From NCBI GenBank assembly GCA_946497585.1, contig CAMMLF010000006.1, positions 1-22,679 of the forward strand: a DNA stretch of 22,679 bases, given 5' to 3'. The position numbers and the translations under genes are program-made. The notes beneath the pieces were generated by a model. It was not told where the DNA came from and searched no databases. It saw only the letters and a list, made by a program, of their open reading frames with translations. This DNA comes from an uncultured Clostridium sp. (lineage in GTDB: Bacteria; Bacillota; Clostridia; TANB77; CAG-508). This document shows positions 7,194-14,699 of the stretch, piece by piece; positions within the stretch are counted from its first letter, which is position 1, and each line of letters opens with the position of its first letter.

Positions 7194-7454
7194 TTATTCT
7201 TCTAGTTCTTTATCGTATTCATCCGAAATGTTTTTTAGAATTTGCTCCCTTGCCTCATTATTAATTGGATAAGAACTATTTTTTCTTGTTTTTCTTCTTT
7301 TTGGATTTAAAGGCATATAAATATATCTTCCTTTTTCTCCATCATGTAATTCAATTCCATCTATAACTAACGAATTATCTAGTAAAATGCTAGCATAGCA
7401 TAAAAAATTTCCTTTATTTATTGGTTTTATTCTAACCTCTGTAATATTTAACAT
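7194..7454 (-). CDS. spoVG: SpoVG-family RNA/DNA-binding regulator
   Basis: 86 residues, close to the usual 85-100. MLNITEVRIKPINKGNFLCY, then ASILLDNSLVIDGIELHDGE and KGRYIYMPLNPKR follow the SpoVG pattern (conserved start VTDVRLR..., a VIxDIRxxDGxxGLFVAMPS core, then HPINxxxRxxI near the end; here YPINNEAREQILKNI). SpoVG proteins are dimeric site-specific nucleic-acid binders that regulate development, surface proteins and virulence genes; in mobile elements they appear as small regulators. ATG follows AGGAGGAAAGAGAT. It lies between the adhesin gene and a strong terminator, so it may regulate the surface module (inference). It is not necessarily the orthologue of the chromosomal spoVG; the symbol is for the family. 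Confidence 0.85.
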   Translation of the reverse strand: MLNITEVRIKPINKGNFLCYASILLDNSLVIDGIELHDGEKGRYIYMPLNPKRRKTRKNSSYPINNEAREQILKNISDEYDKELEE

Positions 7455-7494
7455 ATCTCTTTCCTCCTATTATTTTTATTTATTTATATTAAGA

Positions 7495-7517
7495 AGAGTG
7501 ATGATATACATCACTCT
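7495..7517 (-). terminator. Possible terminator hairpin after the adhesin gene
   Basis: Perfect 9-base-pair stem AGAGTGATG / CATCACTCT with a 5-base loop (7504-7508), 12 bases past the adhesin stop. The minus-strand tail is TCTTAATATAAAT, weak in U, so termination may be partial; it could instead protect the mRNA 3' end. It ends about 25 bases before the ribosome site of the SpoVG-like gene. Confidence 0.55.
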
Positions 7518-7528
7518 ATCTATACTTA

Positions 7529-10500
7529 TTATTTACTTTTCTTTTTTCTCTTAATCATAACAATTCCTGTTATTATTCCTGCAAGTGAAATTATCAAATT
7601 TGTTCCTAATAATGCATAATTAACTTCATTACCAGTTTGGATTTCTGGAATTCGTCTATTATAATAAGTAAATGTGACAGTTGAATCTGCCTCATCAAAT
7701 ACTTGTCCATTAATGAATACGCCTTGGTCGTTTATTTCTAGCTTTAAAATTTCATCAGATAATTGGTAGTTATTTGGTGCTTGAGTTTCCTTAATGAAGA
7801 ATGTACCATATCTTAAATTTTCAAAAGTTACTGTTCCATTTTCTCTATCCGATTCTATTTCTTTTATAAGTTTAGTGCATTCTGCGTCTTCAAATATTCC
7901 AAATTTAAAATCATCCTTTATAACCTCCTGAGTATCAATGTCTTTTTTTACTATTTTTATATTTTTCAAGATAGGCATATCTTTCATTTCAAACAACTGT
8001 GTTTCTTTGTCTGTAGTTACAGTAAAATTAATACTTTCAGCTTGTTCGAATCCATAAGGACAAGTTATTTCAGTTAGTACATAATCTTTACCTTCTTCTA
8101 ATCCTATGACTTGATGAGGAGTTTCTCCAGAAATCCATCTGTCAATTTCATTTCCATCTTCATCTGTTACAATAAGTTCAGCCCCTGGAAGTTCTTCTCC
8201 TGTTACTAAATCTGTTTTAGAAATAAGTACAATTTTATCTATCATTTCTAAATGTTCATTTTTCTTTTCATCTGAAACTGTGAATTCTATATCGGTTGCC
8301 TTTACATATCCATTAATAGAAACCTCTTCATGTAGTATATATGTTTCATTTTCTATTAAATTATTTATTTTATATGGTTCCTTAGACGATGTCCATTCAT
8401 CTATAATATTTCCATCTTTGTCTATTACCTGCATTTTTGCACCTTCTAATTCTTCGCCTGCAATATCGACTTTACTCATTGTCACAACTTTATCTATCAT
8501 TGTTATTTTTTGAACTTTGCTTGTGTTTTCAATAGTAAAAGTTATATCTGATGCTTTCACAAAGCCGAATGGACTTAAATCCTCTCTTAAAGTAAATTCT
8601 TCTCCAACTTTTAGTCCTTCAATTGTATGTGTCTGTTTTCCTGAAATCCAAGAATCTACTATATTACCATCTTTATCAAATAATGTAAGTTTTGCTCCTT
8701 CTAGTTCATCATCTCCTGTAACCGCTTTCTTAGATATTTCTACTAAAGTTGTCTCATTTTCTATTTCTCTTGTTTCTGTGTATTCCTTTGTTGCATTATC
8801 TTTTTGTTCAAATTTAATTTCGTATTTAGTTTCATTCAATACTGCTCCATCAATTGTCTCAATTTCTTGTAATTCATATATACCCATTGGTAAATTTTCA
8901 ATTTTTAAATCTCCGTTTTTGTCTAAGTTATAAGTTCCAATTTCTTGTCCTTGATTATAAATTATTGAACCGTCCGCCATATCAATTATATTTTCTTTTG
9001 CTGTTAATCTAAATTTAATTTTACTTAAATCCTCTATGTTTATAATTGAAGTGTCTACATTTTCTTTTAGAGCGACTGATTTATCAACTATTATTGTTCC
9101 AAAAGGTTTATTATTCTCTATCTCAACAGTCTTAATATAGTCTCCTGAACTATCTTGGTCATAATCCTTAATTTCACTAATACTGAATTTTATAGGTTCT
9201 TCTAACTCTAAGTAACCCTCAGGAATTGTCAATTCAATCACTTCATAATCGCCAGCTGGTAATTTTAAAGGAGTGATTACAGTACCTTCTTCATCATCGG
9301 TATTACTAAAGCTTCCATTAGGAACAACTAAATTTTGTGCATTTGTTGTAAACGTATCATATACAGTTGAGCCTATTTTTTGTGTTATAATGTCTCCCGC
9401 CTTATATATAATTTCTTTATTTCCTCTATCATACACGTCTTCGCTTGCCTTTATTTGAAATGTAGTGCTATTTAAAGTTACAATTTTTCCAGTATCCGCA
9501 TCTTTCTTAACAAGTTTAATATATGCTTCCATTGGCTCATTATTAACATATAAATGTTTTACCTTTTTAGCGATTTCAATTACTTCACTCTCATCCTCTG
9601 AAATAGTGAAAGAAAAATCGCTTGAAGCATAAAAATCTTCGGGTGTTTTGGTTTCTTTAACCCAGTACTTGCCATAACAAAGTTTATTTTTAGTGTAAGC
9701 ATCTCCATTCTCATCGGTTGTAATTGTTTCCACGTTTGGTGCAATCTTCTGAGCCTCGTTTACTCTATTTTTGTTTACTACTACTTTTTCACCATATTCA
9801 TTTAGTCCATCCCAAATTTCTTCATAACTATAACCTTGATTTAATGCATCCTCAACTTGATTATACAATTTAATAGTAAATTCAGCTCCTTGTAATCCAG
9901 GAACTAAACCAGAGTTTTCTTTTATTCCCGATTTAAATATGTGTACTTGCATTGCTTTAACCTTATCTTTGCTTGTAACACTTCCTGCAACAATCTTTGT
10001 ATATTGGTCTTTATAAGTTAAGTTCACTTCATATATGGTTTCATCTATCATATATCCATCTGGTGTTTTTTCCTCTTTTACTAGAAATTTTCCAAGTGGT
10101 AAACCAGTTACTGGTTCTGTATTTCCATTTTTATCAGTCTCTCTTGTAGCCACCAAATCTCCAGCTGAATAAATTTTTCTTGTTTTTGTTGCATCATAGA
10201 TGTCTTCTCCTGCATAAACCTTGTAAATAGCTCCTGCTAGAGTAGCATCTCCTTGCGAATTATTTCCTGTTTCGACATCTTCTTTTATGATTGTTATATT
10301 TGCAGTAGGTTCATCATTTGTCTGCTCTGCTTCTGCATAAACAACCGATGTGTTTTGGTCTTTATATGTCAATTCAAAACTATAAATATTATTGTCTAAT
10401 AAGAAATTGTTTGGGGCATGTATTTCCTGATATTGATATTTTCCTAGTTTCAAACCTTCTACCTTTATTTTTCCATTATTATCAGTTATGAAAGTTTTAT

Positions 10501-11733
10501 CATATCCCACATCTTCGCTCCAAATTCTGTATTCAGCACCTTCCAAACTTACTGTTTTACTTGCATTTTTCTTAACTAATGTAAAAGTCCCTGTTACCTC
10601 TTTATTAATTATTGCTTGTGTTGCAGTTTGATTTACTTCTACATTAACATTATAAGAATTTGTATCTAATAAGTATCCGAAATGGAGCTGATACCTCCTT
10701 AACTACGTAATTGCCTTTTTTCAAGTTTTCTAATACAATTTTACCACCCTTTACTTCTACATTTTGGTTATATCCATCAGGTCCTGTTACATTAAAAATT
10801 GCACCATCAATCAAATCACCATCCTCGTTTAACTTTGATAATTCTAATCTTCCAAACTGATTTATTTTTAATTTTAAATATAAGGATACTGGATCACTGT
10901 ATCTTAGGGCATATAACTGATCTTGTTCATCTCCTGCAAAAGCAAAATAAATATTTGTGTTTTCACCTTCAGTTCCATTCTTTATTAACCCTATTTCTTT
11001 TAAAGTTGAATCTGAAATGTTTATACTTTCCTCTTGAGTATTGCTAGCTGTCAAAAATAAAGAATTGGAACCTTCATCATGTCTTATTGAAATTCCATTA
11101 ACTTCAGTATTAACACTTTTGTAATTACTTAGTACGTTATTATCATCAATCAATTCTTTTGTTTCTCCAATATCTAATGTAATTTCTACACCAGAAAAAT
11201 TCGGCTCTTTTTCAATTTGTTCTAATTCGCTTAGTATTCTATTCTTAAAGTCTATATATCCTTGTTGTTCATCAGATTTAACAAAATATCCATTACTTTG
11301 TCCGAGAACTTCCCAAATTAATTGTTGAGTAAATACATAATCCCATTTAACCCATTTCATATCAGCTGCTAAAATTCCACCATCAATAACGTAGTAAGGA
11401 TTATTTTTATACCAACCTAAATACGCTATCTTACACGCTTTTTTCATTGTTTCAGTTGTAGGCGTGTAATATTCGCCAGATACCTGCACTCCTGTTTGAA
11501 ATGATGCACCATGCTCTGCACAAAACACCGTATATCTATCTCCAGTCGTTTGATTAATAAGTCTTCTTATCAAAATGTTATTTGATGAATCTGATGTCCT
11601 CATTCCAGAATCGTACTGGCCGTCCTACAAAAGTTCCAGTTGCTGCAAAAATAGGACTTACGCAACTGAATAATGTTATTATCAATATTAGCATCGCTAC
11701 AATTTTACTTTTTAATTTAACTTTACTTTCCAT
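7529..11733 (-). pseudogene. Thioester-domain CnaB/SpaA surface adhesin, split by two frameshifts
   Basis: Read as one gene, it codes for about 1,400 residues. The visible ATG is at 11731-11733 after AAAGGAAAG. The signal peptide runs to SPIFAA, followed by TGTFVG. Frame is lost at 11617-11630 and again at 10679-10682; each needs removal of one base (CGGCCAG to CGGCAG, and TTTC to TTC) to restore FVGRQYDSGMRTSD and SAPFGYLLDTNSY. The N-terminal domain has YTVFCAEHG and FTQQLIWEVL, the Cys and Gln pair of thioester adhesins (TQXA domain, PF08341), which form a covalent bond to a target surface. Then come about ten CnaB/SpaA-type domains with ending phrases like VKEVSAP, and near the C-terminus a PEIQTGNE sorting signal, a hydrophobic segment and KRKKKSK. 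As it stands only fragments 10650-11603 and 7529-10546 are open. Likely partner: the sortase at 12620. Whether the breaks are biological or assembly errors is open. Confidence 0.8.
7985..8750 (-). repeat. Three tandem CnaB repeats in the adhesin
   Basis: Three consecutive domains of about 85 residues (255-265 bases) start at VEISKKAVTGDDELEGAKL, VTMSKVDIAGEELEGAKM and LISKTDLVTGEELPGAEL. Each has the shared phrases LEGAK/LPGAE, DKDGNIVDSW or its variants, and ends with FTI...MIDK or a close variant. They are the most alike of about ten such domains and probably arose by duplication. Lys, Asn/Asp and Glu residues for internal isopeptide bonds are likely present but were not assigned. Confidence 0.75.
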
Positions 11734-11758
11734 ATAAATCTTTCCTTTCTTTGAATTT

Positions 11759-11784
11759 AAAAAAAGAGCAATAATTTGCTCTTC
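11759..11784 (-). terminator. Intrinsic terminator directly upstream of the adhesin ribosome site
   Basis: On the minus strand: AAGAGCAA, loop ATTA, TTGCTCTT, then about five Ts. The 8-base-pair stem spans 11764-11783. Between the T-run and the adhesin ribosome site (GGAAAG near 11740) there are only about 15 bases, so no promoter fits there. Any promoter for the adhesin must lie before the terminator, for example in the AT-rich stretch 11784-11838. Confidence 0.8.
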
Positions 11785-11837
11785 TATATAATATTTATAT
11801 AAATTTAATTAATATATTTTGGCTTTAAAATCCTTGG

Positions 11838-12545
11838 TTATTTTCTATAATAAAAATTTATTGTCCACTTATTGCAATACATACAAGTCCATGCCTCATA
11901 TCCTTTTGGGCATGTTTTTTTATATGTATCATCGTCTATAATACCGTTTTCAAAATCTTTTCCAATACTTGCAATTTTTTTATTGTAATAAGCATCTGCT
12001 TCCTCTAAAGTATTAAACCACATTTTAGAGTTGCCAACGGACATACCGTGATTGTTAATATTAGTACATCTTACAGGTTCAGTATTTTTTATTTCCTCTT
12101 GTTCATTTTTTTCTTCATCATTATAATTTTCTACTTTGTTTTCTGTTTTAATTTCTGAAGATTTTATCTCATTTAATTTAGATTCAGACGTTGTTTTGTT
12201 ATTATAGGTATTTTCTTTATTTTTATCTTCTGTATTACTGGTTGTACTGCTCTTATTTGAATTACTTAAATTTTTATCTTTTTTATTGATTTGACCATTT
12301 GTTTTATTTGATTTATCTTGTTCAATTACCTCTACCTTTTCTTCTATATTAGTTTCATTTACACTTTCTACTATATTTGAGTTTAAAATATTTTCTTCTA
12401 AAATATTTATAGCTTCATTTCTTGAAAGATTATATTCATAATTTTCTTTCGAAACAGTGTTATTTTTATTTAAAATTAGAATTATAATAGCAAATGAAAT
12501 TATGATAACTAAAAATATAATAATAAGATTTTTTTTCTTTTTCAT
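11838..12545 (-). CDS. Membrane-anchored or secreted protein with Cys-rich C-terminal domain
   Basis: Start placed at ATG 12543-12545 (MKKKKNLIIIFLV), with AGAGGTGATT just upstream; an earlier in-frame ATG at 12575 would add ten residues. That gives 235 residues. One N-terminal membrane segment (about 6-24) lacks a clear cleavage site. It is followed by a long hydrophilic linker rich in Asn, Lys, Glu, Ser and Thr (about 70-155), then an aromatic, Cys-containing C-terminal domain: RCTNINNHGMSVGNSKMWF, EEADAYYNKKIAS and CPKGYEAWTCMYCNKWT, with a CxxC that could bind zinc. It has the layout of an anchored extracellular domain on a flexible stalk. I do not recognise the family by name. It lies downstream of the sortase and upstream of the adhesin; it shows no sorting signal. 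Confidence 0.6.
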   Translation of the reverse strand: MKKKKNLIIIFLVIIISFAIIILILNKNNTVSKENYEYNLSRNEAINILEENILNSNIVESVNETNIEEKVEVIEQDKSNKTNGQINKKDKNLSNSNKSSTTSNTEDKNKENTYNNKTTSESKLNEIKSSEIKTENKVENYNDEEKNEQEEIKNTEPVRCTNINNHGMSVGNSKMWFNTLEEADAYYNKKIASIGKDFENGIIDDDTYKKTCPKGYEAWTCMYCNKWTINFYYRK

Positions 12546-12619
12546 ATAATCACCTCTTAATTTTAAAAATAGCATATAAATTAAGACTTTTCAATTTCAG
12601 AAAAAATTTCATTACTTTT

Positions 12620-13309
12620 TTAGTGTGTTTTTTCCAATTTTGCTATTATAAAATATCTTTCACTAGTAGGATTAGTATGATTATTTATATAAGAACAGGT
12701 TGAAAGCTTTACAACTTTTTCTATGTCTTCTACATCCATATTATATTTACTTTTAGCTTTATAATATTCGATTTCTTCATTAAAAGATAAATTTTTAAGA
12801 TTATTTGTTTCTTCATATATATTCGTAGTATAGCAACTAAATATTGTAGCAATATAATTTTGATTTTCTGTATATACATTTAATTGTTTATGCGAATTCA
12901 AAAAATCTTCATCTAAATAATTTCTTAATACCGAAAACATTGTACCATTTTTCATATTATGACCATATATAGTCGTTACATTTTCAGCAAAAGGATTATC
13001 ATTAATCGTAAAAATTGAACCATTCTTATTTTTAGTTCCATCATAAGAAGTTTTTAAATATTTTAGTTCTTCATTATCTTTAAGTATAGGATAATTTATA
13101 TTAGTATTTTTAATCTCTATCCATCCGATAATATCATTATTAATCTGTTTAAGTTTTTTCCAATTAATATCAATGGTTTCATTCATAGAATCTGATGTTA
13201 TTACTTCACTAATTAAGTTTTCATTTAGTTTTTTATTTTCATCATATTCTAAATAGTCCTTAAATAATATATAAGAAGTAACAATTAATGCTAATGCAGA
13301 CACAACCAA
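12620..13309 (-). CDS. srtB: Class B sortase with abnormal start region
   Basis: Sortases join surface proteins to cell-wall peptidoglycan. The 229-residue open frame has one N-terminal membrane segment, then LKQINNDIIGWIEIKNTNINY, the catalytic His in TTIYGHNMKNGTMFS (about 110-125), the catalytic Cys in KLSTCSY (about 205) and the transition-state Arg in SERYF (about 217). The YGHNM...GTMF form points to class B. The frame begins with TTG at 13309 (MVVSALALIV) in the middle of the membrane segment and has no ribosome site; AAAGGAGG lies 34 bases earlier, and the reading frame there (KVKKIIAIVILVV) has no ATG, GTG or TTG. GTT at 9 bases after GGAGG is where a start is expected. So the real N-terminus is probably longer, and the gene may need a rare start, a corrected base or frameshifting. 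Likely substrate: the adhesin with PEIQTGNE. The symbol denotes the class. Confidence 0.85.
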   Translation of the reverse strand: MVVSALALIVTSYILFKDYLEYDENKKLNENLISEVITSDSMNETIDINWKKLKQINNDIIGWIEIKNTNINYPILKDNEELKYLKTSYDGTKNKNGSIFTINDNPFAENVTTIYGHNMKNGTMFSVLRNYLDEDFLNSHKQLNVYTENQNYIATIFSCYTTNIYEETNNLKNLSFNEEIEYYKAKSKYNMDVEDIEKVVKLSTCSYINNHTNPTSERYFIIAKLEKTH

Positions 13310-13315
13310 TATTAC

Positions 13316-13380
13316 TATTGCAATGATTTTCTTAACTTTAAACCACCTCCTTTCAAAAAATAAGAATTCATCACCTCCTT
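13316..13380 (-). other. Short leader ORF with slippery heptamer ahead of the sortase frame
   Basis: On the minus strand an ATG at 13371 follows AAGGAGGTG and opens an 18-codon frame (MNSYFLKGGGLKLRKSLQ) ending at TAG near 13315. Inside it is a second site AAAGGAGG and, three bases later, T TTA AAG in this frame. A -1 shift there would read TTT AAA GTT AAG, which is exactly the sortase frame. The spacing of GGAGG to ATG (2 bases) is poor for initiation, and the internal site is closer to the heptamer than the 10-14 bases typical of -1 stimulators. Treat as a candidate only. Confidence 0.3.
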
Positions 13381-13385
13381 CACAT

Positions 13386-13520
13386 TTACTCTATATAATT
13401 ATTTATAATGTTTTTTGTATTTTCATAATCACTATTACTAGGTAGTACCATTTTAAGTCCGAATAAAAAAATTACTGTTATAGATATAATTAGGAAATAT
13501 TTTATTATTTTTTTAATCAT
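13386..13520 (-). CDS. 44-residue single-pass membrane peptide
   Basis: A short ORF, MIKKIIKYFLIISITVIFLF then GLKMVLPSNSDYENTKNIIN and a four-residue end. One membrane segment covers residues 5-22, with basic residues before it and a short polar tail. ATG at 13518-13520 overlaps the end of the receiver-like gene by 8 bases, and AGGAAAG precedes it, so it appears translationally coupled. The stop at 13386 is followed by the sortase leader region. No function can be given. Confidence 0.5.
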   Translation of the reverse strand: MIKKIIKYFLIISITVIFLFGLKMVLPSNSDYENTKNIINNYIE

Positions 13521-13947
13521 AATCTTTCCTACTTTCTAGTAACAGCTTACTTTTTTTATTTATTTTCTTATTTAATTTAATATTAAATAACTTTTTGTAA
13601 ATTTTAGATATATCTGAAAATTTTCTAGGATTATCTAATATATCTTTAATTTGACTAGGATAAAAATTACCAAATATCAAATCATAGATTCCATTTTCTA
13701 ATGCAATTTTTGTTTTTTCTTCTTTTTCACTTTTTAGTAATAATATTATTCTAATGTCCATGTTCCTAAGTAAAAATAAATATTCTCTAAAATCTGTTTC
13801 AATTGAATTTGCACCTAAAATAACAGTTTGATTTTTAAATTTATCATCCTCTATTATAAAATCCGAATAACTTACTATCATTGAGCCTTTGATTTCATTC
13901 TCTAAAATTTTATCAACTTCATTACTTCCTGTAAAAATTATTACCAT
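13513..13947 (-). CDS. Receiver-like domain protein of the secretion operon
   Basis: Start placed at ATG 13945-13947 (MVIIFTGSNEV), since GAGGAGG lies 9 bases upstream; an earlier ATG at 13965 overlaps the previous stop but has no ribosome site. 144 residues. The pattern is a Rossmann-like receiver: VIIFTG first strand, SMIVSYSDFI, QTVILGAN, MDIRIILLLKSEKEEKTKIA, then LENGIYDLIFGNFYPSQIKD and the C-terminal NPRKFSDISKIYKKLFNIKL basic region. The usual aspartate cluster is not clear, so it is likely a pseudo-receiver, similar in plan to N-terminal domains of CpaE/TadZ-type proteins, which place secretion machines at a cell pole. That role here is inference. Lies between the M23 gene and the small membrane ORF; all overlap or touch. 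Confidence 0.55.
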   Translation of the reverse strand: MVIIFTGSNEVDKILENEIKGSMIVSYSDFIIEDDKFKNQTVILGANSIETDFREYLFLLRNMDIRIILLLKSEKEEKTKIALENGIYDLIFGNFYPSQIKDILDNPRKFSDISKIYKKLFNIKLNKKINKKSKLLLESRKDYD

Positions 13948-13961
13948 TAAATTCAACCTCC

Positions 13962-14699
13962 TCATTTCAAAATTTCCAATGGATCTATTGATTCTCCATT
14001 CTCCCTAACTGTAAAGTGGCAATGAGAACCTGTAGTTGCACCATTTGTTGGATTTCCGTCACTATCCTTATACGGATTTCCGGGAACCCCATAAACATTT
14101 TTTGGTCCTACCGTCCCAATAATTTGTCCTTTTTTTACTTCATCTCCTACTTGTACTTTAAACTCTGGACTGCAATGACAGTATGAATACGTGTATTCTC
14201 CAGATACAATTGTAATTGTATATCCACCACTTCCACCCCAAGATGCTTTTGTTACTTTACCATCCATTATAGCAACGAGCTCTGTTCCTTCTTTAGCTGC
14301 AATATCTATGCCATTATGATAAGTACTTGCTCCAGAAGTAGGAGCTTCTCTATACCCAAAAGGACTTGTTATGTCATCCTCACTTTTACCTAACACAGGG
14401 AACTCTGCATTTACAAATTTTATTCCAAATATGCTATCTAAGAAATCTTGTACACTATCCAATAAAGTTTTGCTATCTTCATCTGTATATTCCTTTTCGG
14501 AATAATAATACTTAACTTCTTTTGCCATATCTACTTTATCTTTATTCTTATCACCTAAGGATAAAATATCAGTAATATAACAAACTAGTAAAAATAGAAT
14601 TATAATAATTATTATTGGAACAAGTAAAGGTCTCAGTAAAGTAAAAGCAAATGCTGTTATTCTTTTTCTTAAAAATCTTTTAGTTTGTTCTTTAATCAT
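13962..14699 (-). CDS. Membrane-anchored M23 peptidase of the conjugation system
   Basis: 245 residues. One membrane segment at about 22-47 (PLLVPIIIIIILFLLVCYIT) puts the C-terminal domain outside. The M23 (lysostaphin-like) metallopeptidase domain covers about 105-245: SPFGYREAPTSGASTYHNGI with HNGID (zinc ligands His and Asp, about 129-133), GKVTKASWGGSGGYTITI, and SHCHFTV (HxH, about 224-226) that supplies the last ligand. Such enzymes cut peptide cross-links in peptidoglycan, making room for the channel, like the wall hydrolases in Gram-positive conjugation systems. The usual amidase/lytic transglycosylase part is not present. ATGA 4-base overlaps join it to the VirB6-like gene and to the next frame downstream. 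Intact. Confidence 0.9.
   Translation of the reverse strand: MIKEQTKRFLRKRITAFAFTLLRPLLVPIIIIIILFLLVCYITDILSLGDKNKDKVDMAKEVKYYYSEKEYTDEDSKTLLDSVQDFLDSIFGIKFVNAEFPVLGKSEDDITSPFGYREAPTSGASTYHNGIDIAAKEGTELVAIMDGKVTKASWGGSGGYTITIVSGEYTYSYCHCSPEFKVQVGDEVKKGQIIGTVGPKNVYGVPGNPYKDSDGNPTNGATTGSHCHFTVRENGESIDPLEILK

Noticed and set aside
7985..8750. Repeated blocks as a CRISPR array or DNA-level repeat
   Set aside because: The period is about 255-265 bases, the copies diverge and code for CnaB domains in one frame.
8280..9458. Plus-strand ORFs inside the adhesin, and similar ones inside the VirB6, VirB4 and HTH-like genes
   Set aside because: They lie opposite clear protein genes, have no ribosome sites and have low-complexity Ser/Ile/Phe composition typical of antisense shadows.
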